A stretch of DNA of 64,000 nucleotides from Candidatus Obscuribacter sp. (GCA_021772135.1 JADYXQ010000089.1:1-64000), one strand, 5' to 3'. Shown: positions 18,509 through 28,021, counted from the first letter of the stretch. The notes: a model not told the origin generated them from the letters alone. Translations and numbers: made by a program.

Positions 18509-19246
18509 TTGGCAAGCATCTTTCAGAAAAATCGCCTCAACTTGGTCGCCTTTTCATTTGCTCTGGTCGGCTTCATTGCCGCCGATGAGGTAGCTTGCGC
18601 CGACACTCTGCAAGGTGGCGTGACCCAGATTGAAGCGGTATCTCCCTCACTGCTTCCTGGTTCGGTCTACAACCGGGCCAAAATTGCCAATCGCATTACT
18701 AACTGGTACCGAATACCTGTCTGGCTGGCGGGCACAAGAGAACGCAGCGAAATTAGAAGTAGTGTCGGCACAGTCAAAAACGTGCGTACCCGCGAACGCG
18801 GCAGACAACTTGATAGTGAAGGGCACATCTGGGAAGCCAGTCGCGAGCCAATATTTTATGACATCGATAGAGGAGAGCTGGTTTCTCACACTATTTTGAC
18901 GAAAAGCGAGCCGCTTTACTTGACCAGAAATAAAGTAGTCTTGCGTCTGGGCGGCACCATGGTGGCAGCAAAAAAGAACGGCGATGTGATTATCGACGTG
19001 ATGCAATGGGAAGAAATTCACACTCTTACACCCGGTCCGAATAACACTGTTGAAGGGCTGATTAGCGAAACCCGCAACTTTGATAAAAACGGCAAACTGA
19101 CATTACTTAGCAGCGATGCGAAATACTATACCGAGCATCTGGTGGCAGAATTTCAAGCTGTTGATAAAGACCAGCGCTTCGATTATAAAAAACAGTTTTC
19201 CGAATTTTTGCATCAAGCCGGCAAAGATAATTTAATTCCACCATAA
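18509..19246 (+). CDS. secreted WYxxPxW-family protein, member B
   Basis: This 245-residue protein starts at TTG, supported by AGGAG nine bases upstream; no ATG precedes the signal peptide. After the signal (hydrophobic near residues 10-30, A-C-A-D cleavage) come the family marks N-W-Y-R-I-P-V-W-L-A-G near residue 66, G-H-I-W-E-A, H-T-L-T-P-G, Y-Y-T-E-H-L and D-N-L-I-P-P at the C-terminus. It starts 45 bases after the qNor stop and is probably cotranscribed with it. Member A in the opposite transcript aligns along its whole length, including R-Y/F-Y-D-I-D-R-G-E. Function unknown; linkage suggests a role in nitrosative stress or the envelope during it. Confidence 0.77.
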   Translation: MASIFQKNRLNLVAFSFALVGFIAADEVACADTLQGGVTQIEAVSPSLLPGSVYNRAKIANRITNWYRIPVWLAGTRERSEIRSSVGTVKNVRTRERGRQLDSEGHIWEASREPIFYDIDRGELVSHTILTKSEPLYLTRNKVVLRLGGTMVAAKKNGDVIIDVMQWEEIHTLTPGPNNTVEGLISETRNFDKNGKLTLLSSDAKYYTEHLVAEFQAVDKDQRFDYKKQFSEFLHQAGKDNLIPP

Positions 19247-19341
19247 CGCCTGATGTTGCACCAACCCCCCCAAGGGCCGATTATTTGACTAATGTTGAAA
19301 CCACCATTGACCGGTGCGCTTGACAAGATTATTTTAAGTGT

Positions 19342-20583
19342 ATGGATGCGCAGGTACGGTTTCCGATAAAACGCCCGACAGAAGAAGTTGACCCTCAGAA
19401 GCTGATAGCGGCCAAAGACGCCACTGTCACGCAAACTGCGGCTGGCGAAAGCAAAGGTCTGGGTGGTTGGGTCAGCGATAATGTCTGGACGCCGGTTAAA
19501 GGCAATGTCGTTAACCCGATGATTAACGGCACCGGTCTGGGCCAGATTTACAACACTTTTGCCGACAAAGACCACCAGGTCAAAGAGCTGAAAGTGGCCG
19601 AAGTGCACGGGGTCGTGCAGTGGGGAGTGCAGACGCTTTCTGAAGTTGCCGGAGCCCTTGTGCCGTATGCTCTTGCCGGCAAAATGGTTAACGGCGGCGG
19701 CCGTTTGTTGGGCGAAAAAATCGCTGCCTAGGGCACCCTGACCAAAGTATTAACCAGCGAAAGCGGCTCTCTGATTCTCGGCGCCGGCATCTATGATTTT
19801 GTCAAAAAACCTCACAAGGGCGAAACCAGAATAGCCAATTCGGCAGATACCATGGCCAGTTTCGCAGTCTTCGAAGGTGGCAACCGCCTGGTTAAAGCCG
19901 AAAGCATGACCATGCTCAGCCGCTTTGGTGTAAGAGCCGGTGTGGGCGCAGCCGGCGGAGTGGTCGGTTATGACACTTCCAAAATGGTGGCCGGCTGGAC
20001 TGGCGCCAATTCGCAAACCAACTGGAGCGAAAGAGGCATGTCTATGGCCTCCGGTGCTTTCATCAACACCACACTGCCGGCAATTTCAAAAGGCATCACC
20101 AGAGCTTTTGATGCTGGTGTCAACGCCCAGCCCTGGGGCAAAGGCGTTCCCATCGAGCGCTATTTAAAATATGAAGGGCTGAAACATCCAGAACTTGTGG
20201 AAGCGGCCAAACAAAATCCGCTGGCCAGAGTGAAAGAGATAAAGACACCGGGCGCCGAGACCAGAGCCGACATTGCAAAAAATCTGGTCGACCTGAAGGC
20301 GCAAGATAATGCCGCCAAACTGGCTCACGAATTGACTCATCTGCGCCTGGCCAGGCAGATGGAGCCGCTTTATAAATTGCTCGAACCTATGAGCAAACTT
20401 AATCCTGAAAAAGCAGAGCAAGACTATTACAAACTGCGCGCTTTTGCTGAATCCACTGCTCGCTCTACCGAAAATAAAGTGCTGGTGCAAATGCAGGGGC
20501 CGAAGGCGCCCCAGGTGGTGGAACAGTTTTCACTGGTGGGCGAGCAGCTAGCCAAAGACGGCCGCAAGTACAAAGATATCTAG
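19342..20583 (+). pseudogene. N-terminal part of a decayed fusion gene, interrupted by TAG at 19729
   Basis: One reading frame runs from the ATG at 19342 through an in-frame TAG (19729-19731) to a second TAG at 20581-20583. The sequence between the stops keeps full coding character, including the 40 codons after the first TAG that have no start codon. The first 130 residues contain Gly/Val-rich hydrophobic stretches (A-L-V-P-Y-A-L-A-G). The later part has another Gly/Ala-rich stretch and then an H-E-L-T-H motif followed by F-A-E-S-T-A, resembling a zincin metal site. Similar Gly/Ala-rich stretches occur in the S1C protease at 41 kb. Both TAGs could be CAG-to-TAG changes. No ribosome site is evident at 19342. 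Confidence 0.7.
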
Positions 20584-22387
20584 GTGGAAGAATGGAAGGT
20601 CAATGTTGGCCTGGACAAGCCGGACTTCAGACCTAAAGTTGAATTCCATGGGGTAGAGTCTGACGTTCCACCGGCTATGGGATCGCCTTCACCACTTGGT
20701 GCCACAGTAGTAGAAAAAGGTGTCAATTTTGCCGTGGCCTCCGAAAGTGCAAAACGAGTACAGTTGTTAATCTTCGACCAGCCTGAAGCCAAACAGCCGT
20801 CACGCACCGTTGATTTAACTCGCACCGATAATACCTGGCACGCATTCGTGGCTGACCTCGGACCCGGTGCTCAGTATCTATATCGGGTGCACGGTGACTA
20901 CACTCCAGCTATTGACGGCTCGCGGGCCAATGAAAAAATGGCCCTGATTGATCCTTACAGCAAAGCGGTTACCGGCGGCACCAATGGCCCCCTTGCATTC
21001 GACAACAGTAACCCGGTCGATGCCAATCGGCACTTAAAAAAAGGCACCACCGATAGTGTGGAAGAAATGCCGCGCTCTATAGTTCTCAAAGCAGGAGAAT
21101 TTGACTGGAAAGGGGACAAGCCACCGAATATTCATGTAGCCGACAGTGATGTGCTCGAAGTAAATTTGCGCGGTTTCACCGCTGGTGAAAAACATCTTGG
21201 TGTAAAAGCGGGCACATATCTAGGCCTTTACCGGTTGCGGCAACACCATGAACACCAACCACCCGCAAGTACGCAAAATGATTCTCGAGACTCTTCGCTA
21301 TTGGAAAGAAGAGATGCATGTGGACGGCTTCCGCTTTGACCTTGCCACCATCTTTAATTATGACGTTGACGGCCACGACAAGCCAAAAACGCCAATCCTC
21401 AGAGAAATGGAAAACGATACTGTGCTCAAGGACGTCAAACTGATATCAGAACCATGGAGCACTGACCAATATAAACTGGGCCATTTCTCAGACGCACGCT
21501 GGGGAGAATGGAACGGTGATTTTAGAGATACCGTGCGCAAATTCATCAAAGGAGATTCAGGACAAACCGCCACCCTTGCTGAACGCATTAAGGGATCGCC
21601 CACCTGGTTCCGGCCGGATTCAGGCCGCTACTCAATTAATTTTGTCACCGCCCATGATGGCTACACTTTAAACGATCTGGTTTCATATCAACAAAAGCAT
21701 AATCATGCCAACGGTGAAAACAACCGAGACGGCAGCAATGACAATTACAGCTGGAATCACGGTGTGGAAGGCCCGGTAGAGACTTCCGGCTTGCCCATAG
21801 CCGAACAGCATCGTATCGATCAGTTGCGAGTGCAGCAAATTAAAAATGCCCTCTCCCTGCTCTATCTGTCCAAAGGCACGCCGATGATGCTTTACGGTGA
21901 TGAAATGCGCCGTACGCAAAACGGCAATAACAATGCCTGGCCACAAGATAAGCTCACTCACCTCGACTGGTCACTGGCCACTCGCAACGAAGCCATCAGG
22001 CGCTACACGCACATGATCACTAATTTGCGCAAAGAATTTAGCATCGGTCATGTGCCCGATAAAGACATGATCTGGCATGGCACTGAGCCTTACAGAGCTG
22101 ATTTTTCTGACGGAGCGAAATTCATTGCCTGGCAAACTCTCAAACCGAATGATGCCAGTCGTTCCCTCTTCCAGGCTTTCAATGCTTATTGGGAGCCACT
22201 AACAATTCAGATACCTCCCGGCAACTGGAAACGCAGAGTTGATACAGGTCTGCCCGCCGGTCAGGATATTGTCAGCGGCGGCGAAGCCACACCTGTGGTT
22301 GGTACCTATGTGATTCAACCGCGCACAGGCATTGTCTTAGAGGGAAATACAAACTCGGTGCCTGACGTTCCCATAAAGTCAAAATAG
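20584..22387 (+). pseudogene. glycogen debranching enzyme-like (GH13 isoamylase/GlgX type), internal deletion
   Basis: The frame continues in phase from the previous entry after a TAG. A CBM48-type start (G-S-P-S-P-L-G-A-T, then G-V-N-F-A-V) is at about codon 32. Coding stays in this frame to about 21225, then continues in another frame at C-G-N-T-M-N-T-N-H-P. The jump loses about 120 codons that in GlgX hold conserved region I of the barrel. Regions II (V-D-G-F-R-F-D), III (I-S-E-P-W) and IV (V-T-A-H-D-G-Y) remain. The surviving C-terminal ORF starts at 21248 and ends 22387. The intact enzyme would cleave alpha-1,6 branches of glycogen; this product should be inactive. Confidence 0.8.
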
Positions 22388-22469
22388 ACTTCATAATTGG
22401 ATCAATTCTGTTACCGGTTGAGCTAGCGTGGAATAAGGAGTTGAGCCCTAGAATTTTGGTGCTGCGCTC

Positions 22470-23252
22470 ATGGCTACGAAACTTACCAGTCTTCCTATCA
22501 ATCTTATACTTGCGCTGGCCACTGCCATGGTGACTACATCTCACTTTGCCCAACCTGCTCATGGTCAAGCGTTTATGGAATACGGCGGGGTGCAGGCAGG
22601 CGCAGCTGGTCTGGGAGCGGGTTTGGCCGCCAGTCAGAATAACGGTGCTGCCGTAAGAAACACTTATGAGACGGCAGTGCAAGCGCAGCAAGCGCTGGTA
22701 CAACAGAATAAAGCGATCGAACAATACCTGGCTATGGGCATTAAATACGAGACAAAAAAAGATTGGGCCTCGGCCGAAAAATGTTTCACTTATGTCTTGC
22801 AAGTGGTTAACCGGCGCGATGGGCCCGGCAGCGCTAGTGGTATTCCGGCCCTCAAGCATCTGGTCAATATCAAGGTGGCGCAAAATAAGATTGACGATGC
22901 CATCGGTTTTCAAAAAACTGTAGTGGCTTTTACGCAAGCGGCTAAAAATGCCGATCCGCAAAAAACACTGAAAACAAAAATGGATCTCTCCAATCTGTTT
23001 CTGAAAAAAGACGATTATTCCAGCGCCGAACCATATTTGCAACAATCAGCCGCCCTGGTGGAAGAGAACAAAGCAATCGCTCCAGAGCAAAAGCGCTCAA
23101 CTCTACAAACTTACGGCAAAGTTTTACGCAAACTGAAAAAGAATACTGAAGCCGACGCTGTAGAAAACTCGCTGGCAAAATATGAAAGCGACAGCGCTAC
23201 TACAATAGAAGAACCCGCAGCCGGCGCCAGGCCCTCTGTGGAAATAAAATAA
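22470..23252 (+). CDS. secreted TPR-type repeat protein
   Basis: This 260-residue protein has a signal peptide (hydrophobic core near residues 9-25, cleavage near A-H-G-Q-A). Helical TPR-like repeats span residues 75-235 (Y-L-A-M-G-I-K-Y-E-T-K-K-D-W-A-S-A-E, and L-F-L-K-K-D-D-Y-S-S-A-E). The tail is acidic and Pro-containing. Such proteins usually scaffold protein contacts, here in the periplasm. Its stop is 3 bases before the Ser/Thr kinase gene, so the two are almost surely coexpressed. It heads a run of five closely packed genes. Confidence 0.78.
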   Translation: MATKLTSLPINLILALATAMVTTSHFAQPAHGQAFMEYGGVQAGAAGLGAGLAASQNNGAAVRNTYETAVQAQQALVQQNKAIEQYLAMGIKYETKKDWASAEKCFTYVLQVVNRRDGPGSASGIPALKHLVNIKVAQNKIDDAIGFQKTVVAFTQAAKNADPQKTLKTKMDLSNLFLKKDDYSSAEPYLQQSAALVEENKAIAPEQKRSTLQTYGKVLRKLKKNTEADAVENSLAKYESDSATTIEEPAAGARPSVEIK

Positions 23253-23255
23253 TAG

Positions 23256-24362
23256 ATGGCAGTTGAAATTACAGAACCCGATCCGCTGCAAAACGAACTG
23301 CCTAAACAGTATACGGTTTTAGGCAAAATTAGAGCGGGCGGCATGGGAGCGATCTACAAAGTAGAAAATCGCTTCACCAAACAACTTTTTGCCATCAAAG
23401 TGATGAGACCGGAAGGTGCGCACGACGAGCAGCTACGCAAACGTTTCATAGTCGAAGCCAAGGCGGCAAGCCTGCTTAAACATCCAAACATCTGTCAGAC
23501 AATCGACTTTGGTGTTAGTGAAAATCACACTCTCTTTCTGGTTATGCAATTTCTCGAAGGCATCAGCCTGGAACAGAAGGTCAACCGAGACGGCCCTCTG
23601 CCTGCCTCTGAAGCCATTTCTATTTTTCAGCAAGTAAGCGCGGCACTGAGCCATGCTCACGAGCAAAACGTGATTCATCGCGACTTAAAACCAGACAACA
23701 TCATGCTCAGTCGCAATCACGCCGATGGCGGCACAATTGTGCACATCGTCGACTTTGGTATTGCAAAAGTACTCACCGCCCCCGGTGCCACTCCTTCTGG
23801 CGATGGCCTTACTCGCAATGGTGCACTTCTTGGTACTCCCATTTATATGAGTCCGGAGCAAGCGCTGACAGAAGTCGTAGATTGTCGCTCTGACATTTAT
23901 TCGCTTGGTTGCGTCATGTATTTTGCTCTGACCGGTAAGCCGCCCTTTGCCGCGCCCACGGTAATGGACATTCTTTACCAGCATGTGCATAAACCGCCGC
24001 CAGAAATAGACGCCTCATACAAAGTAGCGCCGGCTATGAAATCGATCATCATGAAAGCGCTGGAAAAGAAACCGGCCGATCGTTACCAGACCATGCAGCA
24101 CCTGGCCACGGATCTAAAAAAACTGACCAAAGGCGTGGCCATTGAGCATCGCCTGCTAGCCCGTGATCGCAAGAAAATTCGCCAGAATCTAATGCTGGTT
24201 ATCACCTTTATACTGGGTTTTGCCGCCATGTCCATCGCTTCGCTGGCTGTCCAAAATCTCAAAACGATTTTGCCCAAAACACCGCCTAAATCCGCCTTAA
24301 AAAAATCAGATCACCGTGCCACCGCCAAACATGGCAATCAAGAGACTATACTGAAACATTGA
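23256..24362 (+). CDS. Hanks-type Ser/Thr protein kinase, membrane-anchored
   Basis: This 368-residue protein has a complete kinase domain near residues 20-290. Visible motifs are the glycine loop G-K-I-R-A-G-G-M-G, the VAIK Lys in F-A-I-K-V-M, the catalytic H-R-D-L-K-P-D-N, V-D-F-G-I-A and G-T-P-I-Y-M-S-P-E-Q. A single transmembrane helix lies near residue 310-330, after which only about 30 charged residues follow. There is no PASTA or other large sensor domain. The kinase would be cytoplasmic. The neighbouring secreted TPR protein could be a partner across the membrane, but no sequence feature shows it. The downstream gene starts 14 bases after the stop. Confidence 0.93.
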   Translation: MAVEITEPDPLQNELPKQYTVLGKIRAGGMGAIYKVENRFTKQLFAIKVMRPEGAHDEQLRKRFIVEAKAASLLKHPNICQTIDFGVSENHTLFLVMQFLEGISLEQKVNRDGPLPASEAISIFQQVSAALSHAHEQNVIHRDLKPDNIMLSRNHADGGTIVHIVDFGIAKVLTAPGATPSGDGLTRNGALLGTPIYMSPEQALTEVVDCRSDIYSLGCVMYFALTGKPPFAAPTVMDILYQHVHKPPPEIDASYKVAPAMKSIIMKALEKKPADRYQTMQHLATDLKKLTKGVAIEHRLLARDRKKIRQNLMLVITFILGFAAMSIASLAVQNLKTILPKTPPKSALKKSDHRATAKHGNQETILKH

Positions 24363-24376
24363 GAACAGGAAACCTG

Positions 24377-24859
24377 ATGCATCAGATAGACGAGCTGGGC
24401 GAAGATAGAACCCTCGAGCGAGCCACCGGACCGGAAAGAGTGCGGGCGACCTTTCGCGTCTATCACCCGGATCTCGAACCTGAAAAAATAACCGAGCTTC
24501 TTGAAATCAGCCCATCCGTGGCCTGGCGCTGCGGCGATGACGCTTACGGGTGGCGTAAGCGCCCCGGTCACAAGGCCCCTTCAGGAGGATGGCTGCTCAG
24601 TTCGCGCACGGTTATACGTGGCAACAATGCTATAACCCATATCGACTGGTTGCTTGATCAGTTAATCGGTAAAGCCGGCACAATCAAAGAATTGCAAGAT
24701 AAAGGCTTCATGATAGACGTAGTGGTCGGCTGGCACGCCTCGTCATGGAATACCACACCGGCGCTTACTCCAGACATTATGCGTCGCCTTGGCAAGCTCA
24801 GTTTACCGATTTGGTTTGATGTTTATTTGTTTGGTTCAGAAGAAGGCGAGCTAATCTGA
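24377..24859 (+). CDS. DUF4279-family protein, copy 1
   Basis: This 160-residue protein matches the DUF4279 layout: R-A-T-F-R-V-Y-H-P-D-L-E-P-E-K-I-T, then S-P-S-V-A-W-R-C-G-D, G-G-W-L-L-S-S, and C-terminal L-P-I-W-F-D-V-Y. Function of the family is unknown. I chose the ATG at 24377 because AGGAA lies 6-7 bases upstream; a TTG overlapping the kinase stop is the alternative. The next gene is a paralogue, indicating tandem duplication. Both are tightly linked to the kinase gene. Confidence 0.8.
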   Translation: MHQIDELGEDRTLERATGPERVRATFRVYHPDLEPEKITELLEISPSVAWRCGDDAYGWRKRPGHKAPSGGWLLSSRTVIRGNNAITHIDWLLDQLIGKAGTIKELQDKGFMIDVVVGWHASSWNTTPALTPDIMRRLGKLSLPIWFDVYLFGSEEGELI

Positions 24860-24862
24860 CAA

Positions 24863-25318
24863 ATGAACTTTGAAACTCAACCACAAGAAACCTACGCCAC
24901 TTTACGCATTTATCATGCCGAGCTCGAGCCGGCTTCAATGACTGGGTTATTTGAAGTCAAGCCGACCAAGGCCTGGAAAATGGGCGAAGAAATTACTGTA
25001 GAGAATCACGGCAGTAGTGCCATATTCGAGGCGAAAACAGGCGGCTGGCTTTTATCGTCAAAACATGCCATACGCAGCACCGATGCTATGAAGCATATTG
25101 AATGGATGATGGACACCCTGGCCAATCACGGCAACACAATAAGCAAATTGCAAAAAGATGGTTATACGGTCGACCTGGTGGTGGCATGGTTTTCCAATTC
25201 GTGGAACACCTGTCCGGCACTCACTCCAGAGCTTATGACCAGAGTAGCCAATTTGCGCATTCCACTCTGGTTCGATGTTTACTTAGACCAGCCAATGGAT
25301 CTATCTTTGCTTGACTGA
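24863..25318 (+). CDS. DUF4279-family protein, copy 2
   Basis: This 151-residue protein aligns with copy 1 over nearly its full length: Y-A-T-L-R-I-Y-H-A-E-L-E-P, K-P-T-K-A-W-K-M-G-E, G-G-W-L-L-S-S-K-H-A-I-R-S, and L-R-I-P-L-W-F-D-V-Y-L. Divergence is large enough that the duplication is old. It starts 3 bases after copy 1 stops and its TGA overlaps the ATG of the next gene. The pair may form a heterodimer; this is only a guess from adjacency. Confidence 0.8.
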   Translation: MNFETQPQETYATLRIYHAELEPASMTGLFEVKPTKAWKMGEEITVENHGSSAIFEAKTGGWLLSSKHAIRSTDAMKHIEWMMDTLANHGNTISKLQKDGYTVDLVVAWFSNSWNTCPALTPELMTRVANLRIPLWFDVYLDQPMDLSLLD

Positions 25319-26124
25319 TGCCCAATATTTTTCATTTGTCTTCATTCACTCTAGCCATACTGGCACCGCTGGCAGTGTCAATCGCTCTGGTCGTAAGCGC
25401 GTTCAAGTCTAAGGGTTACAATTTTCCGAGGGCAATATTGGCTCTACAAGTTCGATTGTATCTTGCCTGCCTGATTCTCGTTAACTGTGCAGCAGCCTGG
25501 TGTTTTGTCCATAGCGGCTATGACCTTGCTCTGGCAACTGAAAATCAAGACCAGTTTCATCTACGATCGCTTATCTTTCTGCTTTCGAATTTACTACTAA
25601 TATTAATTTGTTCAGTGCCGCTTTTCTCTCATTTGCAAGCACGTTTATTTCAACGCCAAATTTCTCTTATTCAAATTGAGGGTGTGGACCGCGGGCTATT
25701 CCTGGCGCTTAACTGTCTGTCTTTCGCTATTCTGACCGCTTTGCTTGCGCCTGTGGTGCAATATTTTCTTGTGCACCACGGCTGGTTGCGCGGCAATGAC
25801 GCCACCCTCACAGCGCTCTTTCACATTGATTGTCTATTTTCGTTTGCCTGCCTTGTGCTGGCCGCTATCGCAATTTCTTGCGCCCGCGCTCCTGAAGCAG
25901 TGCGAACCATGCGCACATTGAGAGACGAGGATTTATTGCCTGATTACCTGGCTAAAAAAACAGACCGTGAACTCTACCCACTTATGGCGGCAGCCCAGGG
26001 CTTATTGCAGCTGAACCGCGCTGAGGCATTGAAAGCCATCGACGCTCTGACTCACAGGCCTGAGGCCGAAAAGCAAGAAACAGAACAAAAGCAAGGACAA
26101 GAGCAAAAGCAAGAACCAGACTAA
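25318..26124 (+). CDS. integral membrane protein of unknown function
   Basis: This 268-residue protein has about four membrane helices: residues 9-30, 45-65, 82-104, and two more near 130-195. A cytoplasmic tail of about 70 residues follows and ends in a Glu/Gln/Lys-rich stretch of E-Q-K-Q-G-Q repeats. No family recognised. Its ATG overlaps the preceding TGA (ATGA arrangement), so it is translationally coupled to the DUF4279 pair. It converges on the WD40-like gene with a 4-base gap. Confidence 0.7.
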   Translation: MPNIFHLSSFTLAILAPLAVSIALVVSAFKSKGYNFPRAILALQVRLYLACLILVNCAAAWCFVHSGYDLALATENQDQFHLRSLIFLLSNLLLILICSVPLFSHLQARLFQRQISLIQIEGVDRGLFLALNCLSFAILTALLAPVVQYFLVHHGWLRGNDATLTALFHIDCLFSFACLVLAAIAISCARAPEAVRTMRTLRDEDLLPDYLAKKTDRELYPLMAAAQGLLQLNRAEALKAIDALTHRPEAEKQETEQKQGQEQKQEPD

Positions 26125-26128
26125 TAGG

Positions 26129-26956
26129 TTATCTGTAGCCGCCGCCGTATTGAACATTGGCAATCTTGACAAACTGTTTGGCATCCCAGAGATAAGTCCA
26201 CGAATCAGAGGCACAGAGCAGGTATCTGCCGTCGGGGCTGAACATCGCTGCTCTGATGGGAAACTCATGAGCAATAGTACCGATTTCGGCACCATCGGCA
26301 GTTTTCCACAATTTGGCATTGACTCCATCTAGAGTTACCAGCTGCGTGCCATCAGGGTTGATGATCAATGAGGTGACTTGAGTGGCTTGCGGCATTTTTA
26401 AAGTCATCAGGCCCTGGGTGGCCGACCAGAGCTGGAAATTTTGCGAAGTAGTCACAGCGATGCACTGGCTATCTTGACTGAGTACCAATTGAAGAACATT
26501 GGCCTGATGATCAAACTGCTTTTTAAACTCGCCATTATGTGCACCCCAGGTACGCGAGTAGTCACCGCCACTGGTGACAATATAAGACCCATCGCGACTG
26601 TAGGCAATCCAGCGAATTACAGAGCCATGTTGCAAGGCCATAATTTCAGTGCCCCTGGCGGCATTCCACAAAGAGGCGGTCTGACCGGCGACGGTAACAA
26701 AAGTGTCACCGCTGGGGCTGTAGATAATCACTTTGGCACCGCTTATGAACGGCACCCGCGCGCTGAAATCTGCTGCAGTAGTACGAACAGGCATGCCGTT
26801 ATTGGGATCGTCCATAAATCGAGCAACTTTCTTGCCAAAAACTACCGAATTAATCTGATTGACCTGTGCCCAGGCTGGCAATGCCATAAGAAAAGTCAAA
26901 GCGATCCAGCAGGTAATCGCGGCCAGAGCACTGTTTGTGAAAATTAAAGTATGCAT
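26129..26956 (-). CDS. secreted WD40/beta-propeller-like protein
   Basis: This 275-residue protein starts with a signal peptide (hydrophobic near residues 8-28, cleavage near A-W-A-Q). About five propeller blades follow, with typical strands such as V-I-Y-S-P-S-G-D-T-F-V-T-V-A-G, I-A-Y-S-R-D-G-S-Y-I-V-T-S-G-G and M-F-S-P-D-G-R-Y-L-L-C-A-S-D. W-D and W-N/W-K dipeptides close several blades. It is likely a periplasmic interaction module. The number of visible blades is lower than the usual seven. It diverges from ppk2 over a short gap. Confidence 0.78.
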   Translation of the reverse strand: MHTLIFTNSALAAITCWIALTFLMALPAWAQVNQINSVVFGKKVARFMDDPNNGMPVRTTAADFSARVPFISGAKVIIYSPSGDTFVTVAGQTASLWNAARGTEIMALQHGSVIRWIAYSRDGSYIVTSGGDYSRTWGAHNGEFKKQFDHQANVLQLVLSQDSQCIAVTTSQNFQLWSATQGLMTLKMPQATQVTSLIINPDGTQLVTLDGVNAKLWKTADGAEIGTIAHEFPIRAAMFSPDGRYLLCASDSWTYLWDAKQFVKIANVQYGGGYR

Positions 26957-27028
26957 GAGGCCTCATATTTATGAACGGCTATGTTAGCACCTGCCCGTGG
27001 CATAAAGAAGCAACGGTGGGAGACGATT

Positions 27029-28021
27029 ATGAACGCAGATGGAAAGAAGAATAACCGGGTAAGCGCTACCCAGGTGGATGTAGAGGCTGTGGCAGTAGCC
27101 AACGGAGACCCGGCCGCTCATTCGAGTAACGGTAACTCGGGTAAAGTGAAAAAATTGGCAATCGCCAAAAGCGACAGCAAAATTACAGCCGAAGATCTAG
27201 CGCGTATCAATACGCAGAAAGGCTTACGTGCACTGCTGCAGGCAAAAGATATTAAGATCAAAGATGTCTTGACTGACCTGCAATACGAAGAAGAATTAGA
27301 GAATCTACAAGTTGAGCTGGTGAAGCTGCAGCGCTGGGTGCAAGAGAAAGGCATGCGCATTGCTATTTTGCTTGAGGGTCGAGACGCCGCCGGTAAAGGC
27401 GGTACAATCAGGCGATTCACCGAGCATTTAAATCCACGCTCCATGCGCGTTGTGGCGCTGCCAAAACCTACTCAGCAAGAAACTGGTCAGTGGTATTTTC
27501 AGCGCTATACGCTGCAATTACCCAATGCCGGCGAAATCGTTTTTTTCGATCGCAGTTGGTACAACCGAGCTGTGGTTGAGCCAGTTAATGGATTTTGCAC
27601 CAAGCTGGAATATCAACGCTTCATTCAACAAGTACCTGAGTTTGAGCACATGCTTTATGAAGACGGCGTGATCATCATCAAATTTTGGTTCTCCATTTCA
27701 AAAGACGAACAGAAAAAACGTTTTGAATCCAGGCATACAAATCCGCTTAAGCAGTGGAAACTCAGCCCTATTGACGATCAGGCCCAAGCGCTGTGGCGAG
27801 AATACACAAGCCACAAGGAAGAAATGTTCAGCCGCACCCACATGTCTTACAGTCCATGGATTGTGGTCAGGGCCAACGACAAACGCATGGCGCGTTTAGA
27901 GAGCATTCGATATGTTTTGAGCTTGCTTGATTACGGCGGAAAAGCCGATGCCAGTGTGCGTCTCTTTCCAGATCCAAATATAGTCAGTCGCTATCATCGC
28001 AAAAGCGGCAACATCGACTAA
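27029..28021 (+). CDS. ppk2: polyphosphate kinase 2 (PPK2)
   Basis: This 330-residue protein has a Walker A E-G-R-D-A-A-G-K-G-G at residues 116-125, then L-P-K-P-T, the Walker B region F-F-D-R-S-W-Y-N-R-A, and the lid R-F-E-S-R-H-T-N-P. PPK2 transfers phosphate between polyphosphate and nucleotides, usually GDP or ADP to the triphosphate. A variable 70-residue N-terminus precedes the domain. I chose the ATG at 27029 since GGGAG lies about 8 bases upstream; an ATG 48 bases earlier lacks one. It looks monocistronic. With pit it fits polyphosphate storage and use. Confidence 0.92.
   Translation: MNADGKKNNRVSATQVDVEAVAVANGDPAAHSSNGNSGKVKKLAIAKSDSKITAEDLARINTQKGLRALLQAKDIKIKDVLTDLQYEEELENLQVELVKLQRWVQEKGMRIAILLEGRDAAGKGGTIRRFTEHLNPRSMRVVALPKPTQQETGQWYFQRYTLQLPNAGEIVFFDRSWYNRAVVEPVNGFCTKLEYQRFIQQVPEFEHMLYEDGVIIIKFWFSISKDEQKKRFESRHTNPLKQWKLSPIDDQAQALWREYTSHKEEMFSRTHMSYSPWIVVRANDKRMARLESIRYVLSLLDYGGKADASVRLFPDPNIVSRYHRKSGNID

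Noticed and set aside
19729-20583. TAG recoding (amber read as an amino acid)
   Set aside because: Several intact genes here, including dnaK and the Usp-like gene, end at TAG, so mutation is a simpler explanation.
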